NCBI GenBank assembly: GCA_963573385.1
Contig: CAUYLG010013823.1
Span: forward strand, 22,590 to 86,589
DNA: 64,000 nucleotides
Direction of reading: 5' to 3'
From: Cacajao melanocephalus
Taxonomy: Eukaryota; Chordata; Mammalia; Primates; Pitheciidae
Shown piece after piece: positions 1-15,363 of this stretch. The translations under genes were made by a program, and so were the position numbers. Numbering within the stretch: the stretch's first letter is position 1; every line of letters starts with the position of its first letter. The notes below the pieces were generated by a model, which made no database searches, was not told where the DNA came from, and was given only the letters and a program-made list of their open reading frames with translations.

Positions 1-92
1 GGCGAAAATCACTACGCTGGGTAGTGAAGAGGAAAATGGGAGGATAACATGTGTGGTCTCCATTTCAGTTTAGGACTGTCTCTGTCTTGTAG

Positions 93-258
93 ATGGAAGT
101 CAACTTCACAAAGAACCAGAGGGATACAGACCAAACTTACAACCTCACGGGGCTGCAGGCTTTTACAGAATATGTCATAGCTCTGCGATGTGCAGTCGAG
201 GGGTCAAAGTTCTGGAGTGACTGGAGCCAAGAAAAAATGGGAGCGACTGAGGAAGAAG
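93..258 (+). CDS. IL31RA: IL31RA exon: end of cytokine-receptor homology module (WSXWS)
   Basis: This exon encodes the last part of the second receptor domain. It starts in phase 0 after the acceptor ttgtag (87-92) and ends in phase 1. The translation runs from MEVNFTKNQ to KMGATEEE. It contains the sequon NLT and the class signature W-S-D-W-S at 213-227, a motif needed for folding and surface export of type I cytokine receptors. The ATG at 93 is an internal Met codon, not a start. The donor is GAAG|gcaagc: positions 259-260 are GC, not GT. Joining at 258 to 6736 restores the Glu-Glu-Glu-Ala-Pro reading expected for IL31RA, so the GC donor appears real unless it is a sequencing error. Confidence 0.94.
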
Positions 259-472
259 GCAAGCTACTCCCTGCGATTCCTTTCCTGTCTGCTCTGGTGT
301 AGGGCTGCTTTGGGCAGCCTTGCTGGGGTTTGTCAAGTGTCCTGGTTGGGAACCATGGAATCCCATGACCCCAGGGGCCCCCTACAACCCCGAGAATGAG
401 CCTGCACAACTTTGTGCCACGAAAGCAAAGGATCACATTTTAATACTTATGAGGTTCTTACACTATACATGA

Positions 473-918
<446 letters not shown>

Positions 919-1224
919 TAATGACAGCAAGGAAAGGAAGGAGGCGTGGACTGCAGGTTGATCAAGTGCTTACTAAGTGTCAGGACAGTCATTAAGACCA
1001 ATGCTTCTGTTCAGTGGGCGTGGCTTAAATCTCAAGCCAAGTATCTTTGGCCAAGATACCTAATCTCTAAGTCCACTCAGCAGTTTCCTCACATTTATTC
1101 CCCTTTTCTACATTGAAATATAATATGTAAGTTGAGTTTATAGTAGGATTTATTTTTTTAGCATTATTTTAAAGATTAAATGAAATAATGTGTTTAGCCC
1201 ATAGTAGATATTCACTAAATGCCA

Positions 1225-1420
1225 GATTTCCTATTCTTTTTATCCTCCTATTACTATTTTTAATCCTCCTAAAAGCATGATAAAATATGTAGAGTCACTC
1301 CCATTTTGGAAATGAGGAAGCTGAGTTTCAGAAACATTAATAAATGGTTCAGGATTATTCAGCATGTGTTACGGTTCTCAAGAGCCCTTCCCAGAGTCTG
1401 ACCCTCAGTAGATGATCAAT
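1225..1420 (-). repeat. MIR-like SINE fragment
   Basis: Diverged match to the reverse MIR core (cattttggaaatgaggaagctgag-like, split here by changes). Low-identity ancient SINE. Confidence 0.4.
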
Positions 1421-1435
1421 AAATGTGTGATTAAT

Positions 1436-2195
<760 letters not shown>

Positions 2196-3186
2196 AATGA
2201 ATGACTAATTAGATGAATACTGGGTGATGGCCACTCATCTTCTTCTGAATTATGGACAAGAAATTTAAAAATGCCCAGCCTTCTAACCTTCCTCTGAGGC
2301 TTTAACCTTGTTTATGAGAGGTGTGAATTTTAGAACATGAATTCCCCCATGGCCATGATTTCAGGCCTCATGATTTCAGGTGGTTTAGGGATACCCATAT
2401 TGTAATAGAAAATGAGATTTCAGTCTCATACCCAAGTTGCAGACTGGTCTCAGATAACATCTGGGGTCAACTTCTGTGCTTCCTCATCCACACGATAATG
2501 ATTTGTTTCTTTGGATCCTGGTTGAGTTTCCCGTGAGGCTAGTATTAATAGATGTTTGGTGCATTCACCTCTGTGGTCAGGTGTCTGGAACCAATTTGAT
2601 GCCTTCTGAATTTTGTATTCCCCACTGGAGATGTTCATGTAGTATCATTCAGCAAATCGTTCTCTTCTTTGTTTCACTTTTCAGCAGGCAAGTGTTTGGC
2701 CTAGCTCTTGGGGGCCGTCGTGTTTGGCCTAGCTCTTCCCCTGCCATGGCTGTCACTTTTCTCTCTAGTGACCTCCTGATGCCATCATGGCTCAGAGTCT
2801 CAAGCTCATCACAGACCAGCCAGTCCCTTGTGTTCGTTTTCTTAACTTGTTTTGCTGCCAGAAACAAGATTTCCTATTTCATCTGATTTATTAGTTCAGC
2901 AAGCTTGATTAAGATTAAGTAGCAAATACCAGATGCTGGTGTTACATATGCTTTTGCTAATTAAACCAAATCAACACTTACTTATCAAAGTCACCACTAG
3001 AGAACTTTTGCTTTTGTCCTTCTCCATTTTTTCAGGATCCCCAGAAGAAACTGATTAAATTGCACCCCCAGCCCCCGGCAAATCCTCATTTCTTGTTTTC
3101 CCATTGATAAAGTACATGTTTTCCTATTTCAATGAAATGCCAGTTGTTTAATGCATACCATCTTAAACCTTCCTAATTGTTTGAAA
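2196..3186. other. IL31RA intron, no recognised element
   Basis: Unique-looking intronic sequence. An 18-base direct repeat (gtgtttggcctagctctt) at 2692-2709 and 2720-2737 is the only structure noticed. A 136-codon frame at 2476-2886 has no recognisable homology or exon borders. Confidence 0.5.
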
Positions 3187-4226
<1,040 letters not shown>

Positions 4227-4391
4227 TTTTTTTTTTTTTTTTTGAGACAGGGTCTCACTCTGTCACCCAGACTGAAACGTAATGGTGAGATCTCAGCTCA
4301 CTGAAGCCTCCACCTCCCAGGCTCAAGTGATTCTCCCACCTCAGCCTCCCGAGTAGCTGGGACTACAGGCATGTGCCACCAAGCCCGGCTA
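4227..4391 (-). repeat. Partial Alu SINE
   Basis: Reverse Alu of about 165 bp with an 18-T head. It is cut off after the first monomer and flanked by the short direct repeat gcctatgg (4213-4220 and 4392-4399). Confidence 0.9.
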
Positions 4392-5133
4392 GCCTATGGT
4401 GTAAATCCAGGAATAATTTCACTCATATTTCTAGTCAAGTGCCTGGAATGATTATTTAATAATCAGCTTAGTTTTGCCTATAACTATCCTTGAGATGAAT
4501 ATTTAGGACTGGGTAGTAATGAACACCTTATCTTTCGATTTTTTTCTTCTTACTCTCAATATTACTATCCCTGAGTTTGACTCTCCAGCATGATTGGAAC
4601 AGAGAGATTCTGCATGTTAGAGATGGAGTGAATGTTCCTCTAATCCTGTGAGTTTCCCTGGAAGGTCTAATGATCTTGTAGCTCTGTAGGAAGGCTGTCT
4701 TCTGGGAGGAACTTTGCCACTGCTTACATCTCACTGGCTTGTAGACAGGCTGAAACCTGCCTGTTGCTTCCTGTCTGAGAAACTTGAGTACTGGCAGTCC
4801 TGTCTTCTGATTCAATAAAAGCCTTTGAGAAATCAGAAAACTCCTGGCAGAGCTTTTGAGACAACAGCTCAGTGGGATTCGGATGAAGTAATATGCAAGG
4901 TCAACACAGTTGAATCTCCTTATAAGCAATTCTAATGGAATTGCATTTAATACATTTCATTGGGAGACCCTGGGCCTAACAGCTAGACTGCATTAACTAC
5001 ACTGGCTTCTGCAAGAGTAGTTGTAGAAATGTGACTCTCCACTGAAGGCAAAACAAGTTATTGACTCAATTGTACTTGGCATATTTTCCTCATTATAAGA
5101 TTGTCTTTAGCTGGAGTTCAGTAATTTTACTTT

Positions 5134-5434
<301 letters not shown>

Positions 5435-5435
5435 T

Positions 5436-6735
5436 AAGATACCCAATCACCTATAGTTTAAAGAATCCCTCAAGACAATCTCTTACTTCTAAAATAGTTT
5501 AGATCTTGGTCTGAGTGGTGGACTCATTCTTTGTGGACCTAATTACATTATCTCCAGCCATGTGACTTCCTCAGGAAAAAATTCAGAGAGCAGCAACTGC
5601 AGCTCTGATTAGAGACATTTACTCTCTTCCTCAGATCGCGGGCCACTAGCCTTCTTGACATTTGTTTAGAACTCGCTGCTTTCCTCTCATGGCTAAGGTG
5701 GGTGGGTCATTCTTTAATCAGTAGCTCAGCATTTTGACATCCCAGGTGCATGTCAGGGCATTCAACTATAAATTGCCAGTGAGCCATCCCTTGACAAAAC
5801 TTGCTTGAGACGTGATATTTGAGAGATATGGTCCAGAAATCAAGTGAAATGTAAATTTCTTATTTTCTGTAAGTTTTATCCCTGTATGGTTAGATCATCA
5901 GAAGCCTGTATACTTGGACTGCTGTCTTAGACTATGTTGTTTACTGGAAAAAGGCATGTGTCAGGATTTACGCCCTGGCTTTTTATAGAAAACAACCACG
6001 AAAAATGCACATATATGACATATCTATGCTTTTGCTCTATTGAGATTGCAGATATTGGCTTTTATGTTACTCTGTGTCCTTTTTGAAAAGATCCACCTGA
6101 TAAATTCCATTTATGATTTCAGTGTTCATAGTCAGAAAATAATTGTCCTTCATATGAATTTCTAGGTTTCCTTTTTATTGGGCCACGAGAAATAGGCACC
6201 TCAATGTGATTCTTTTTTATTTGGGGAAAACCAGCATTAAATTTAGAGCTCAGGGAGGGACCTAGTGAAGATTATCTTCTTGTTCCTTTGTTATTTAATT
6301 TTTTATTATATTTTATAACATTGTAAGTATGCAGTTCCATTTTTTGGAAGTAGACATGTTATTAATTATATATACATATATTTCCTTGTGAATTATCTGT
6401 GTCATTCCCAGCTTTAATATATATGTTAGGTCTAGAGGACATGAGATGGTCACATTTTGATCTAGATTTGGGTGACAAATTATATTACAATGGGGCCTAT
6501 TATACCTTTTCTTTATCTTACATTAAGCATTATGTTTTATCTTTGGTTGATTGCAGTTCCTTGACCATAAAATGAAGACATCACTGATCATTGCAAGGCT
6601 GCTATCCCTCCACTCCTCACCTTATTCCTACTGGCTCCCTCGAGCAAATCCTTCTCAACTGCCCAGCAAAGCTTCCCTGTCTCCTTTGCAGCTTTCTTCT
6701 CTCTGGGTTGAGTACCTCATTCTTGTTCCTTACAG
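5436..6735. other. IL31RA intron, no recognised element
   Basis: Unique-looking, AT-rich toward 6300-6440. Nothing beyond the acceptor of the next exon is recognised. Confidence 0.5.
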
Positions 6736-6815
6736 CTCCATGTGGCCTGGAACTGTGGAGAGTCCTGAAACCAGCTGAGGCAGATGGAAGAAGGCCAGTG
6801 CAGTTGCTATGGAAG
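6736..6815 (+). CDS. IL31RA: IL31RA exon: first half of FnIII domain 3
   Basis: An 80-bp exon follows acceptor ccttacag (6728-6735) and ends at donor AAG|gtgacc. It completes an Ala codon and adds 26 residues, PCGLELWRVLKPAEAD through VQLLWK, the first strands of the FnIII repeat that follows the WSXWS motif. Exon phases are 1 in and 0 out. About 20 bases past the donor a pure-pyrimidine tract of some 170 bases begins, an unusual setting for a 5' splice site. The translation matches human IL31RA as remembered except for one Arg-to-Gln change near the end. Confidence 0.94.
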
Positions 6816-6835
6816 GTGACCTTCCTCTGGGTTCT

Positions 6836-6995
6836 TTTTCTCTTTCTTCCCCTTCCTTCCCTTCTTTCCCTTCCCCTCCTTCCCCTGTTCCCTCCTCTCC
6901 CCTCCCCTCCCTCCCTCCCTCCCTCCCTCTCTCTCTGTCTTCCTCTTCCCCCTCCCCTCACCCTCCTGCCTCTCTTTCTTTTTTTTTGACAGGGT
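6836..6995. repeat. Polypyrimidine tract (CCCTT/CCCT/CT)n
   Basis: Nearly pure C/T on the plus strand for about 150 bases, including (CCCT)n and (CT)n blocks, starting some 20 bases past the donor of the 80-bp IL31RA exon. Such tracts can form triplex (H-DNA) and bind PTB in RNA. Confidence 0.9.
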
Positions 6996-7007
6996 CTTCT
7001 TCCTCGT

Positions 7008-7212
7008 CCCCCCTCCTCCTCTTCTCTGCCTTCTCCTGTTGTTCACTCCCAGGCCTCTGCCCTAGAAAGGACCACGTGGTCCGTCTTGTTTTTGTGCCCC
7101 ACTACAACACACATATGCCATCTATGTTGCCAATGACCTGAGGACACACCAGCAAGCTGAGCCTGGTCAGAGGTCTTCTTAGTTGGCAGGGGGGAAGGTT
7201 CCAGAGACTTAA
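7008..7212. repeat. Inverted repeat, left arm
   Basis: From the cctcctcctcttctctgcc block through ccacgtggtcc to ggttccagagactta, this arm matches the complement of 7820-8020 at roughly 85% identity with small indels. The element family is not recognised. Confidence 0.85.
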
Positions 7213-7225
7213 CTCTGGAAAGTCC

Positions 7226-7513
7226 AGAGAGTTTCACCGCTGTACTCCAGGTTAGAGTACAGTAGTGAAATCATAGCTCACTGCAGCCTTTAACTCCTGG
7301 GCTTAAGTGATCTCCCCACCTCAGCTTCCCAAGTAGCTGGGTCTACAGAAGTGTGCCACTACACTCATCTAATTAAAAAAAAAATTTTTTTTTTTTGGTA
7401 AAGACTGGGTCTTGCTCTGTTGCCCAGGCTGGTCTCAAACTCCTGGACTTGAGAGATCCACCTTAGCCTCCCAAAGCATTAGGATGATAAGCATGAGCCA
7501 CCATGCCTGGCCT
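7226..7513 (-). repeat. Old Alu SINE between the inverted-repeat arms
   Basis: Diverged reverse Alu (J-like by its many changes) lacking a clean T head; ends gagccaccatgcctggcc. Confidence 0.85.
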
Positions 7514-7819
7514 GTTTATTTATCCTGTTTAAAAGCCCTTGGTCGCTTAGCCTTCCAAAAACTGTGATTCTTGAAATTTTACCTCCAGAATTTCCTTCCC
7601 TAGAGGGCTTTATGTTGCCCCAAATCTCGTACTGGTTGGCCAGCTCAAAAAAGCCCTATAGGTCATCTTGCAGATGGCCCCATCATGCATTACAGACCCT
7701 GGCCCCCTCTTCTTTGGCCTGAAATATTAACATCTGGGGCAGGTAGAAAGTGCAAGTCCAGGAGGCACCATGACCTTCTGGAGGAAACATCAGGGACCAG
7801 CCTCTGCTGGAAGGCAGCA

Positions 7820-8020
7820 TAAGTCTCTGGAACCTCCCCACCAGCTGTCTAAGAAGAGCTCCGACCAGGCTCAGCTTGCTGATGTTCCCTCGGGTCACTG
7901 GCAACATAGATGGCACGTGTGTTGTAGTGGGGCACATAAACAGAAGAGGGACCACGTGGTCCTTTCTAGGGCAGAGGCCTGGGAGTGAGGAACAGGAGAA
8001 GGCAGAGAAGAGGAGGAGGG
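7820..8020. repeat. Inverted repeat, right arm
   Basis: Complement-matching partner of 7008-7212: aagtctctggaacc, gaccaggctcagcttgctg, ccacgtggtcc, tagggcagaggcctgggagtg and gagaagaggaggaggg all pair with the left arm. A purine-rich tract (7985-8160) follows, mirroring the pyrimidine tract before the left arm. Confidence 0.85.
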
Positions 8021-8689
8021 AAGAGGATCTGAAAGAATGAAGTGAGAGAAGGAGTAGAAAATGGGGGGATGAGGGAATAAACAGGAAAGGAAAAGGGCAG
8101 ATGGAGAAAAAGCAAAAAGATGGGTCAGAAGAAAGGGAGGAGAGGAGTGAGATGCCAGAATTCCTTCGTGTGCCTCTAGAATTCTCAGGAAATGCTCATC
8201 GTGTTAGCTCATCTTTGCTGAAGTCCAGGCAAGTTCAAAATCCTGTTGAAAATGAGCAAGTGTCCTGCTTTGCCAAATGACATTCCAGTTGCCTCAGGGT
8301 TGGAGGTTCCTGCACCATTGCCCACACCCTCTCCACAGCTGCAGGGCTATGGGACTCCCTGGGTAGCGGAGGCTCCCCTGCATGGGAAAACAGCCAGAGA
8401 TCATCTTAGAGAATCAACCCCAGATGCTGTGCTTTCTCAGCCATCAAGTATGAAAACAAATGACTCTGCCAACACGTTTTTGGGGGAGGAAAGCCAACAA
8501 CCGTACACGCCCACCTGTGGTCTTAGCTACATAGCAGTGGCAAAGGGCCAAGTAGGGCAGCTTGTGAAGTAGAGAAGATGGACTTCAGTGCCCGCCTCCT
8601 CCCCCTCGACTGGTGGGGCTGGTCTTTCCCCACCCCCTGCTCCCTCAAGAGGAGAGAGCTTTCTTAAGAATTTGAGTTGGTTAAAAAAG

Positions 8690-8838
8690 AGTGTACTAAA
8701 ATGCTCCAAAATTAAATAATGGTGATAGTTGCATGACTGAACATACTATTAATAAAAGCCGTTGAACTCACATTAAAACAGTGAATTTTGTGGAATGTGA
8801 ATTGTATCTCAATAAAGCTGTTATTTAAAAAAGAAAAT
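8690..8838 (+). mobile_element. Old L1 3'-end fragment
   Basis: Ends with the typical L1 3' terminus (gtgaattgtatctcaataaa gctgtta, then A-rich). Non-functional. Confidence 0.6.
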
Positions 8839-8840
8839 GG

Positions 8841-9160
<320 letters not shown>

Positions 9161-10052
9161 AAATGAGTCGTCTTGAGAGATAAAAGGCTCCTGGTCATTA
9201 GGAGGATTCTAACTAACATTTTATGCCAAGGCGAGTGTAAAGGAAATTCCTGAACTGGGAAGGCAGTGGGATGAGGTGCCTGCTAAAGTCCCATCTGGAC
9301 TTAGATTCAAGCATTCTGCTCTATCTGTGTGCATAATCAGTAACAGAAAGTGAACAAATGGGAAACCCTATAAATTTGGGGAAATACTCAGCATGCTCTC
9401 TCCTAGGCAAACATCTGGTTAGTGGGCCCAAGTTCAAGGCTGAAAATAAGAGTTTGGCTTAAAGTTCCCAGGGTTCCACCTTAAACTTCTCATCTCGCCA
9501 AGAGTTTGGGACTGGTAGTGCAGCCCTGAATGTTTTAGTCCTCTTAGCTAAGATGCCTGGTTGGGTGCCTGGTCCAGGGAAGATGGCTCCCTTCTCAGAG
9601 GGAGAGGCATGGAAATAAAAGACTAGGGCGTAGGGTATTCTCCAAGCCTTGGATACTCCAGGTAAGAGATGACCCAGGGCCAGACCAGTCTTGGGATGGG
9701 CTCAGAGGGAATGTGTCAGCTTTCTAGCCCTTACTCCTCTACACGAGTGGGATGGAGTGAAAGATACAGGCGGAAGGAAAAAAGCGTGGCTGGTTTACAT
9801 TGGCTTGGGCATTCTCCTAGTTTAGCCTCATGGACTTGAACTAAATTTATTAAATCCCCTCTTCTGGCACTTGAAGGGTTAATATCACAGCCCAGGATGT
9901 ATTATTTATCCCTGGAGGGTGATTACCTGATCATAGTTTAGTATCTAACAGTTAACCTTATTCCATACCCCTCACACCCACCGCTTCTCACTGTTTCAAT
10001 GTCTTTCTTTTTCTTTGTTATTGGCAATAAAGTTTGTTTTCTTTGGGTTCAG
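9161..10052. other. IL31RA intron, no recognised element
   Basis: Unique sequence up to the acceptor of the 217-bp exon. Confidence 0.5.
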
Positions 10053-10269
10053 AAGCCAAGAGGAGCCCCAGTCCTAGAGAAAACACTTGGCTACAACATA
10101 TGGTACTTTCCAGAAAACAACACTAACGTCACAGAGACAACGAACGCCACTAACCAGCCGCTGGAACTGCATCTGGGAGGCGAGAGCTATTGGGTGTCTG
10201 TGATTTCTTATAATTCTCTTGGAAAGTCTCCAGTGGCCACCCTGAGGATTCCAGCTATTCAGGAAAAGT
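10053..10269 (+). CDS. IL31RA: IL31RA exon: second half of FnIII domain 3
   Basis: A 217-bp exon lies between acceptor gggttcag (10045-10052) and donor AAAAGT|gtaagt. It encodes KPRGAPVLEKTLGYN through RIPAIQEK and one base of a Ser codon. Three clustered N-glycosylation sequons are visible (NNT, NVT, NAT). Together with the 80-bp exon upstream it makes one complete 99-residue FnIII domain. If the following intron were retained, translation would stop two codons past the exon, at a TAG at 10276-10278, giving a truncated soluble ectodomain; whether that transcript exists cannot be told from DNA. Confidence 0.95.
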
Positions 10270-11507
10270 GTAAGTAGAGGATCAGCTTCTTCCGTAGGTG
10301 CCTGTTCCCATCCACTGGCCAGGGAGCAGTCCCTGTGCTCTCAAGGATGACTCTTTCTCTTGAGTCAAAATGAAATTGGAGTGGGGATTTTTTAGGTTGT
10401 GGTGAAGCAATGAGAATTTTCTAGTAATTACTTAACCACTTGAAGTCAGGTTCCTTTGGAAAAAAGCCTGTGTTAAAAATCAGAGACTTTATAAATTACG
10501 AATACAAAGCCATATGCCTAGAGTTCTGTGTGCAGCTTTGATTTGTTCTGGTCTGAGTGAATGTAAGCTGGGTCGAGTCCTATGAAACTGTCCTATTTGT
10601 CACATTTGTCCTCCGTGACCAAAGCGGCTCTTGAACTCCTCTCCCTACAAATGGGTATTCACTACATCCCCATCCTTGGTTTAATGCTTGCTTTCCTGTT
10701 TTCTTCCTTTTCCCCTTCCATTTGTCACTAAGGAAAAATTCTAGTGTTTATACTTACTACTCAGTAGTGCACTACACTTTTGGTCAGGTAGTTTTTAACA
10801 TATTACGGCTCCCAGTCAAACTCATATTTTATATCCTGTTTTGAAATAAAAAAAACTCTCATTCAAAGAATTGCAGACAATACATTTTCTCTTTTCTGCC
10901 TTATTTTTCTCTTTCATACCTAGTACTATCCCTCATTCTATAAATTATCTTATTTGTTTTACTACCTTTTTCTTCCTCAATAGGATATAAGTGCCATGAG
11001 GGCAGGGATTTTTGTCTATTTTTCCTTCCTATTTTTTTAAACCGAATTTGCAACACTTAAAATAGCATAGGGCTGTTGGCATAGAGCAGGTGTGCATAAC
11101 CATTTGTGGAAACACATCGTAGTTAGGAGTGTTCTCTCCAATTCCCCACCTCTCTCTATTTGCTTACACCTAGACTGGTTCAGACATTTACCCAACCAGT
11201 TCCAGAATTCTCTGCCTGTGCTCCCTTCTGTCTATTCTCCTTACACCCTCATTTTATAATTCCTAGATATTTCTACATTTGTGTTTTGAGCTACACTTGA
11301 TATTTTAGTTAGCATTTAATAATACCCTCTAAGTCCTCACTTCCTGACATCCTAGTTCCCGCCTGTCCAATATCCTCATGATGAGGTTCCTGACAAATGC
11401 ACGTGTCATTGGAGCACACATTCTTTGTTAATAGAGGTGCTGTTGAATAGTAACTTCAGCTTCCCATGGTGGCCCCAGGATGGGAGGAGGTAAAGAAGAG
11501 GGTATAA
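10270..11507. other. IL31RA intron, no recognised element
   Basis: Unique or very diverged sequence; no frame or RNA gene recognised. Confidence 0.5.
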
Positions 11508-12147
<640 letters not shown>

Positions 12148-12502
12148 TAAAATACACTTTAACTAAAGTTATGCAAAATTCACTTAGGTTTTTTTTATGG
12201 CTTTGTGTCAGATACATCTGTGTGATCAATTATAATGGTCTTAGACTAGATATTGGTATACTGAAGCTTGCAGTTAACTCTAGTTGGACACTGGTTATTG
12301 TAAGTGAAGTTTCACAGTAACACAGCCACACCTACTTGCTCACATATTGTGTATGGCTCCTTTTGTGCCATAGTGGCTCAGTTGAATAGTTGTGACAGAG
12401 ACGATCTAGCCTACAAAACCTAAAACCTAAAATACTTGCTGTCTGGCTCTTTACAGAGAAACTTCACAGACACTAGTCCCAGACATATAAGAAAGTAATG
12501 TC

Positions 12503-12864
<362 letters not shown>

Positions 12865-12929
12865 CTACTAACTAATAATAATAAGATAATTTCTGTAAGT
12901 ATTACTATCATTAAGTAAGTATAGTTATC

Positions 12930-13082
12930 ATACATTGTCCATTAGTATGTGTCAGGAATTGTGCTAAGAGAACATAGGTTTTCCCATTTCAGCCTTGGCA
13001 TGACTTATGATGTAGATGCTGTGAGATCTATTTTATAGATGGCGAAGGGATTCAGCCAAGCTTAGTAATGTTCCTCAGGTCT
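12930..13082 (-). repeat. MIR-like SINE
   Basis: Diverged reverse MIR: tgtcaggaattgtgctaag, cccatttcagcc, attttatagatggcgaag. Confidence 0.55.
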
Positions 13083-14050
13083 CTGGAGTGGGATGATTCT
13101 AGCTCGGATTTGCAGGATTCCCAACTTGTACCATATCCCACAAACTATTCATAAAGTGCCTTGAATTCCGGGCACAGATGCTGTGTGACACTGAGCTGGT
13201 TATTGACCTTTGGGGGCCCCACATTTCCCTTTTGGAATAAGGGCTTGGAAGCAGGTTCCTTCTGCTCAGCATGCCCTGGGTTTTGTGAGACCTGAGCCAG
13301 CAGGCAGCAGCGGCATGGTCCAAGGCAGGCACGGTCCTGGCTGCTGTGTCATGAGGCCAGAGGAGGAAGATGGGCCCGAGTTCGAGCAGAGCTCAGGATG
13401 GGCCAGGACAGTTGGCAAAGGGGAAGGAGCACCAGCACATGAGCCCCCCAGGTGAATGTCTTCACACAGATCACAAGAAATCAGTGGCTTTCACAGTCAA
13501 AGCCCCTCCCTGCTTCTCCAAGGAAGGATGTGTGTCTCCTACCACATCTGGCGCTTTGGTGTAATTGCTCAGAAAGCTCTTGTTGAATGATGGAAGGACC
13601 TGGTGATTTGTTTATATTGAGTAGAATGATGACTTGGAAACATCCCTTTTGGCGCCCCTTGGTGTGGCCAAGCTTTCCCCTTTCAAGGTTGACTCATGGC
13701 TTCCTGCGGCCAGTGCCACGCCCCATGGTCTCCTCAGTCTCTGCCGTGCACCTGGCGCTTTAGACCCGGCTCCCCTGCTCCTCAGAGCTCCAGCGTTGGT
13801 ACGAAGGAGTGGGGTTAGACACCAACACTGGCTTCTTCATGCCAGGATTTGTGGGCAAGTCATTTTTTAAAAAAGCACCTTCAGGGAGATGAGAAAAGGA
13901 AGCTGCGGAAACTGACCAGGAAGGGGCAGAGGCTGAGACGAAGGTGGGCTTTCAGGGCTGCCGAAAGAAAGCACTGCAGACTGGGGGGGCTTCAGACATG
14001 ATTGTCTTATGGTCCTCGAGGCCAGAAGTCCCACATCGAGGTGCTGGCTG
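13083..14050. other. IL31RA intron, GC-richer, no recognised element
   Basis: Unique sequence with several short overlapping open frames and no codon-bias or homology signal. Confidence 0.5.
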
Positions 14051-14059
14051 GCCATGCTC

Positions 14060-14340
14060 CCTAAAGTCTCTAGGGGAGAATCCTTTACCCCTTCCAGCTT
14101 GGAGTGGCACCAGGTATTCCTTGGCTTGTGGCAGCTCCAGTAACTCCCATAAATCCAGTATCTGCTTCAGTCTTCACATGGCTAGCTTCTTGTGTGTCTC
14201 GTTTCCATGCCAAGATTCCTCTTTTCTTACAGAGGGCCCACTGTCTTAACTAATTACATCTGCAATGGCCTATTTCCAAATGTCTCATTCTGTGGCACTG
14301 AAGATATACTTTGAGGGGATACAATTCAACTCGTAGCAGG
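14060..14340 (-). mobile_element. MaLR-like LTR fragment
   Basis: Blocks typical of reversed MaLR LTRs (ctctaggggagaatcctt, ccttggcttgtggcagctcc, taattacatctgcaatggcc). Diverged solo fragment; family assignment tentative. Confidence 0.5.
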
Positions 14341-15020
14341 CGCAATCCGAGATAAAAGCCCCAGGGAGGGTGTTCCCACTGGATCTTATAGGGGACTCTA
14401 GAGTGTAAATGATATCTTGTAGTCATCCAAGCCAAGCAAAACACACGCACACAGAAGGAAGTTGAGAGGGTCTGGGCGGAGCACCAACACTGGCTGCTAG
14501 AAGAGTCTCCTTAGGTCCCCAAGGCTCCAGCAGGGACTTTCAGCCAGAACTGATGGGGGATGCTTCCAGGTGGTGAGCAGGGGAAGGTCGGAGGAGAAAG
14601 AGCCCTAGGGTTAGGCGGGGTCGATCTCCAGGCTCTGTGCTTCTTGCCCCAGCTCCAGAGCCTTCTGTGGCTTCACATTTCCTCCATGCCTCAGTTGTCC
14701 TTCTCAGAGTTACCTTTTCAGGTTGACAGAGGACCTGGCCTTGCTGCTAGGACTAGCCCCTGGAGTGTCTGATCTGGGCGCTGTTTGGGAAAAGGATCTG
14801 TCAGCTGTGGCTTTCAAGAACCAGACTCCTAAATATACACACAGCCTGCGGGGGGCTTGTTGCCTCAGAACAGCAGGGTGCAGGACCCCCGGTCCCCACC
14901 CCAAATTCCTACATGTGGCCTAGGCTTCCAGCTTCGAAAGGCTCTTTGTGGTTTTTTTTGCAGGACACTTTTGTGCCCACATCCAGGATCATCTTTGGCA
15001 TTCACTGAAACACTCTTCCC

Positions 15021-15323
15021 GGCTGGGCATGGTGGCTCACGCCTGTAATCCCAGCACTTTGGGAGACCGACTGAGGTGGGCAGATCACTTGAGGTCAGGA
15101 GTTTGAGACCAGCCTCGCCAACATGGTGAAACCCCATCTCTACTAAAAATACAAACAATTAGCTGGGTGTGGTAGTGTGTGCCTATAGTCCCAGATACTC
15201 AGGAGGCTGAGGCACAAGGATTACTTGAACCCAGGAGGTGGAGGTTGCAGTGAGCCAAGATGCCACTGCACTCAAGTCTGGGCGACAGGGCAAGACTCTG
15301 CCTCAAAAAAAAAGAAAAAGAAA
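15021..15323 (+). repeat. Alu SINE
   Basis: Forward Alu from ggctgggcatggtggctcac to an A-rich tail. Confidence 0.94.
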
Positions 15324-15363
15324 CACCCTTCCCATGGATTCCAGTTTTGCAGGCTGTGGTGTA

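Noticed and set aside
93..95. ATG as a start codon
   Set aside because: It follows directly on a splice acceptor and matches an internal Met of IL31RA.
2476..2886. 136-codon frame in an IL31RA intron
   Set aside because: Contains an 18-base duplication and no recognisable domain; no exon borders in frame.
4528..4929. 133-codon antisense frame in an IL31RA intron
   Set aside because: No recognisable family, basic low-complexity end (KKKK), no expression signals; consistent with chance.
6591..6989. 132-codon frame overlapping the 80-bp IL31RA exon
   Set aside because: Runs into the polypyrimidine tract (Leu/Pro/Ser repeats). The real exon is only 6736-6815, in a frame fixed by its neighbours.
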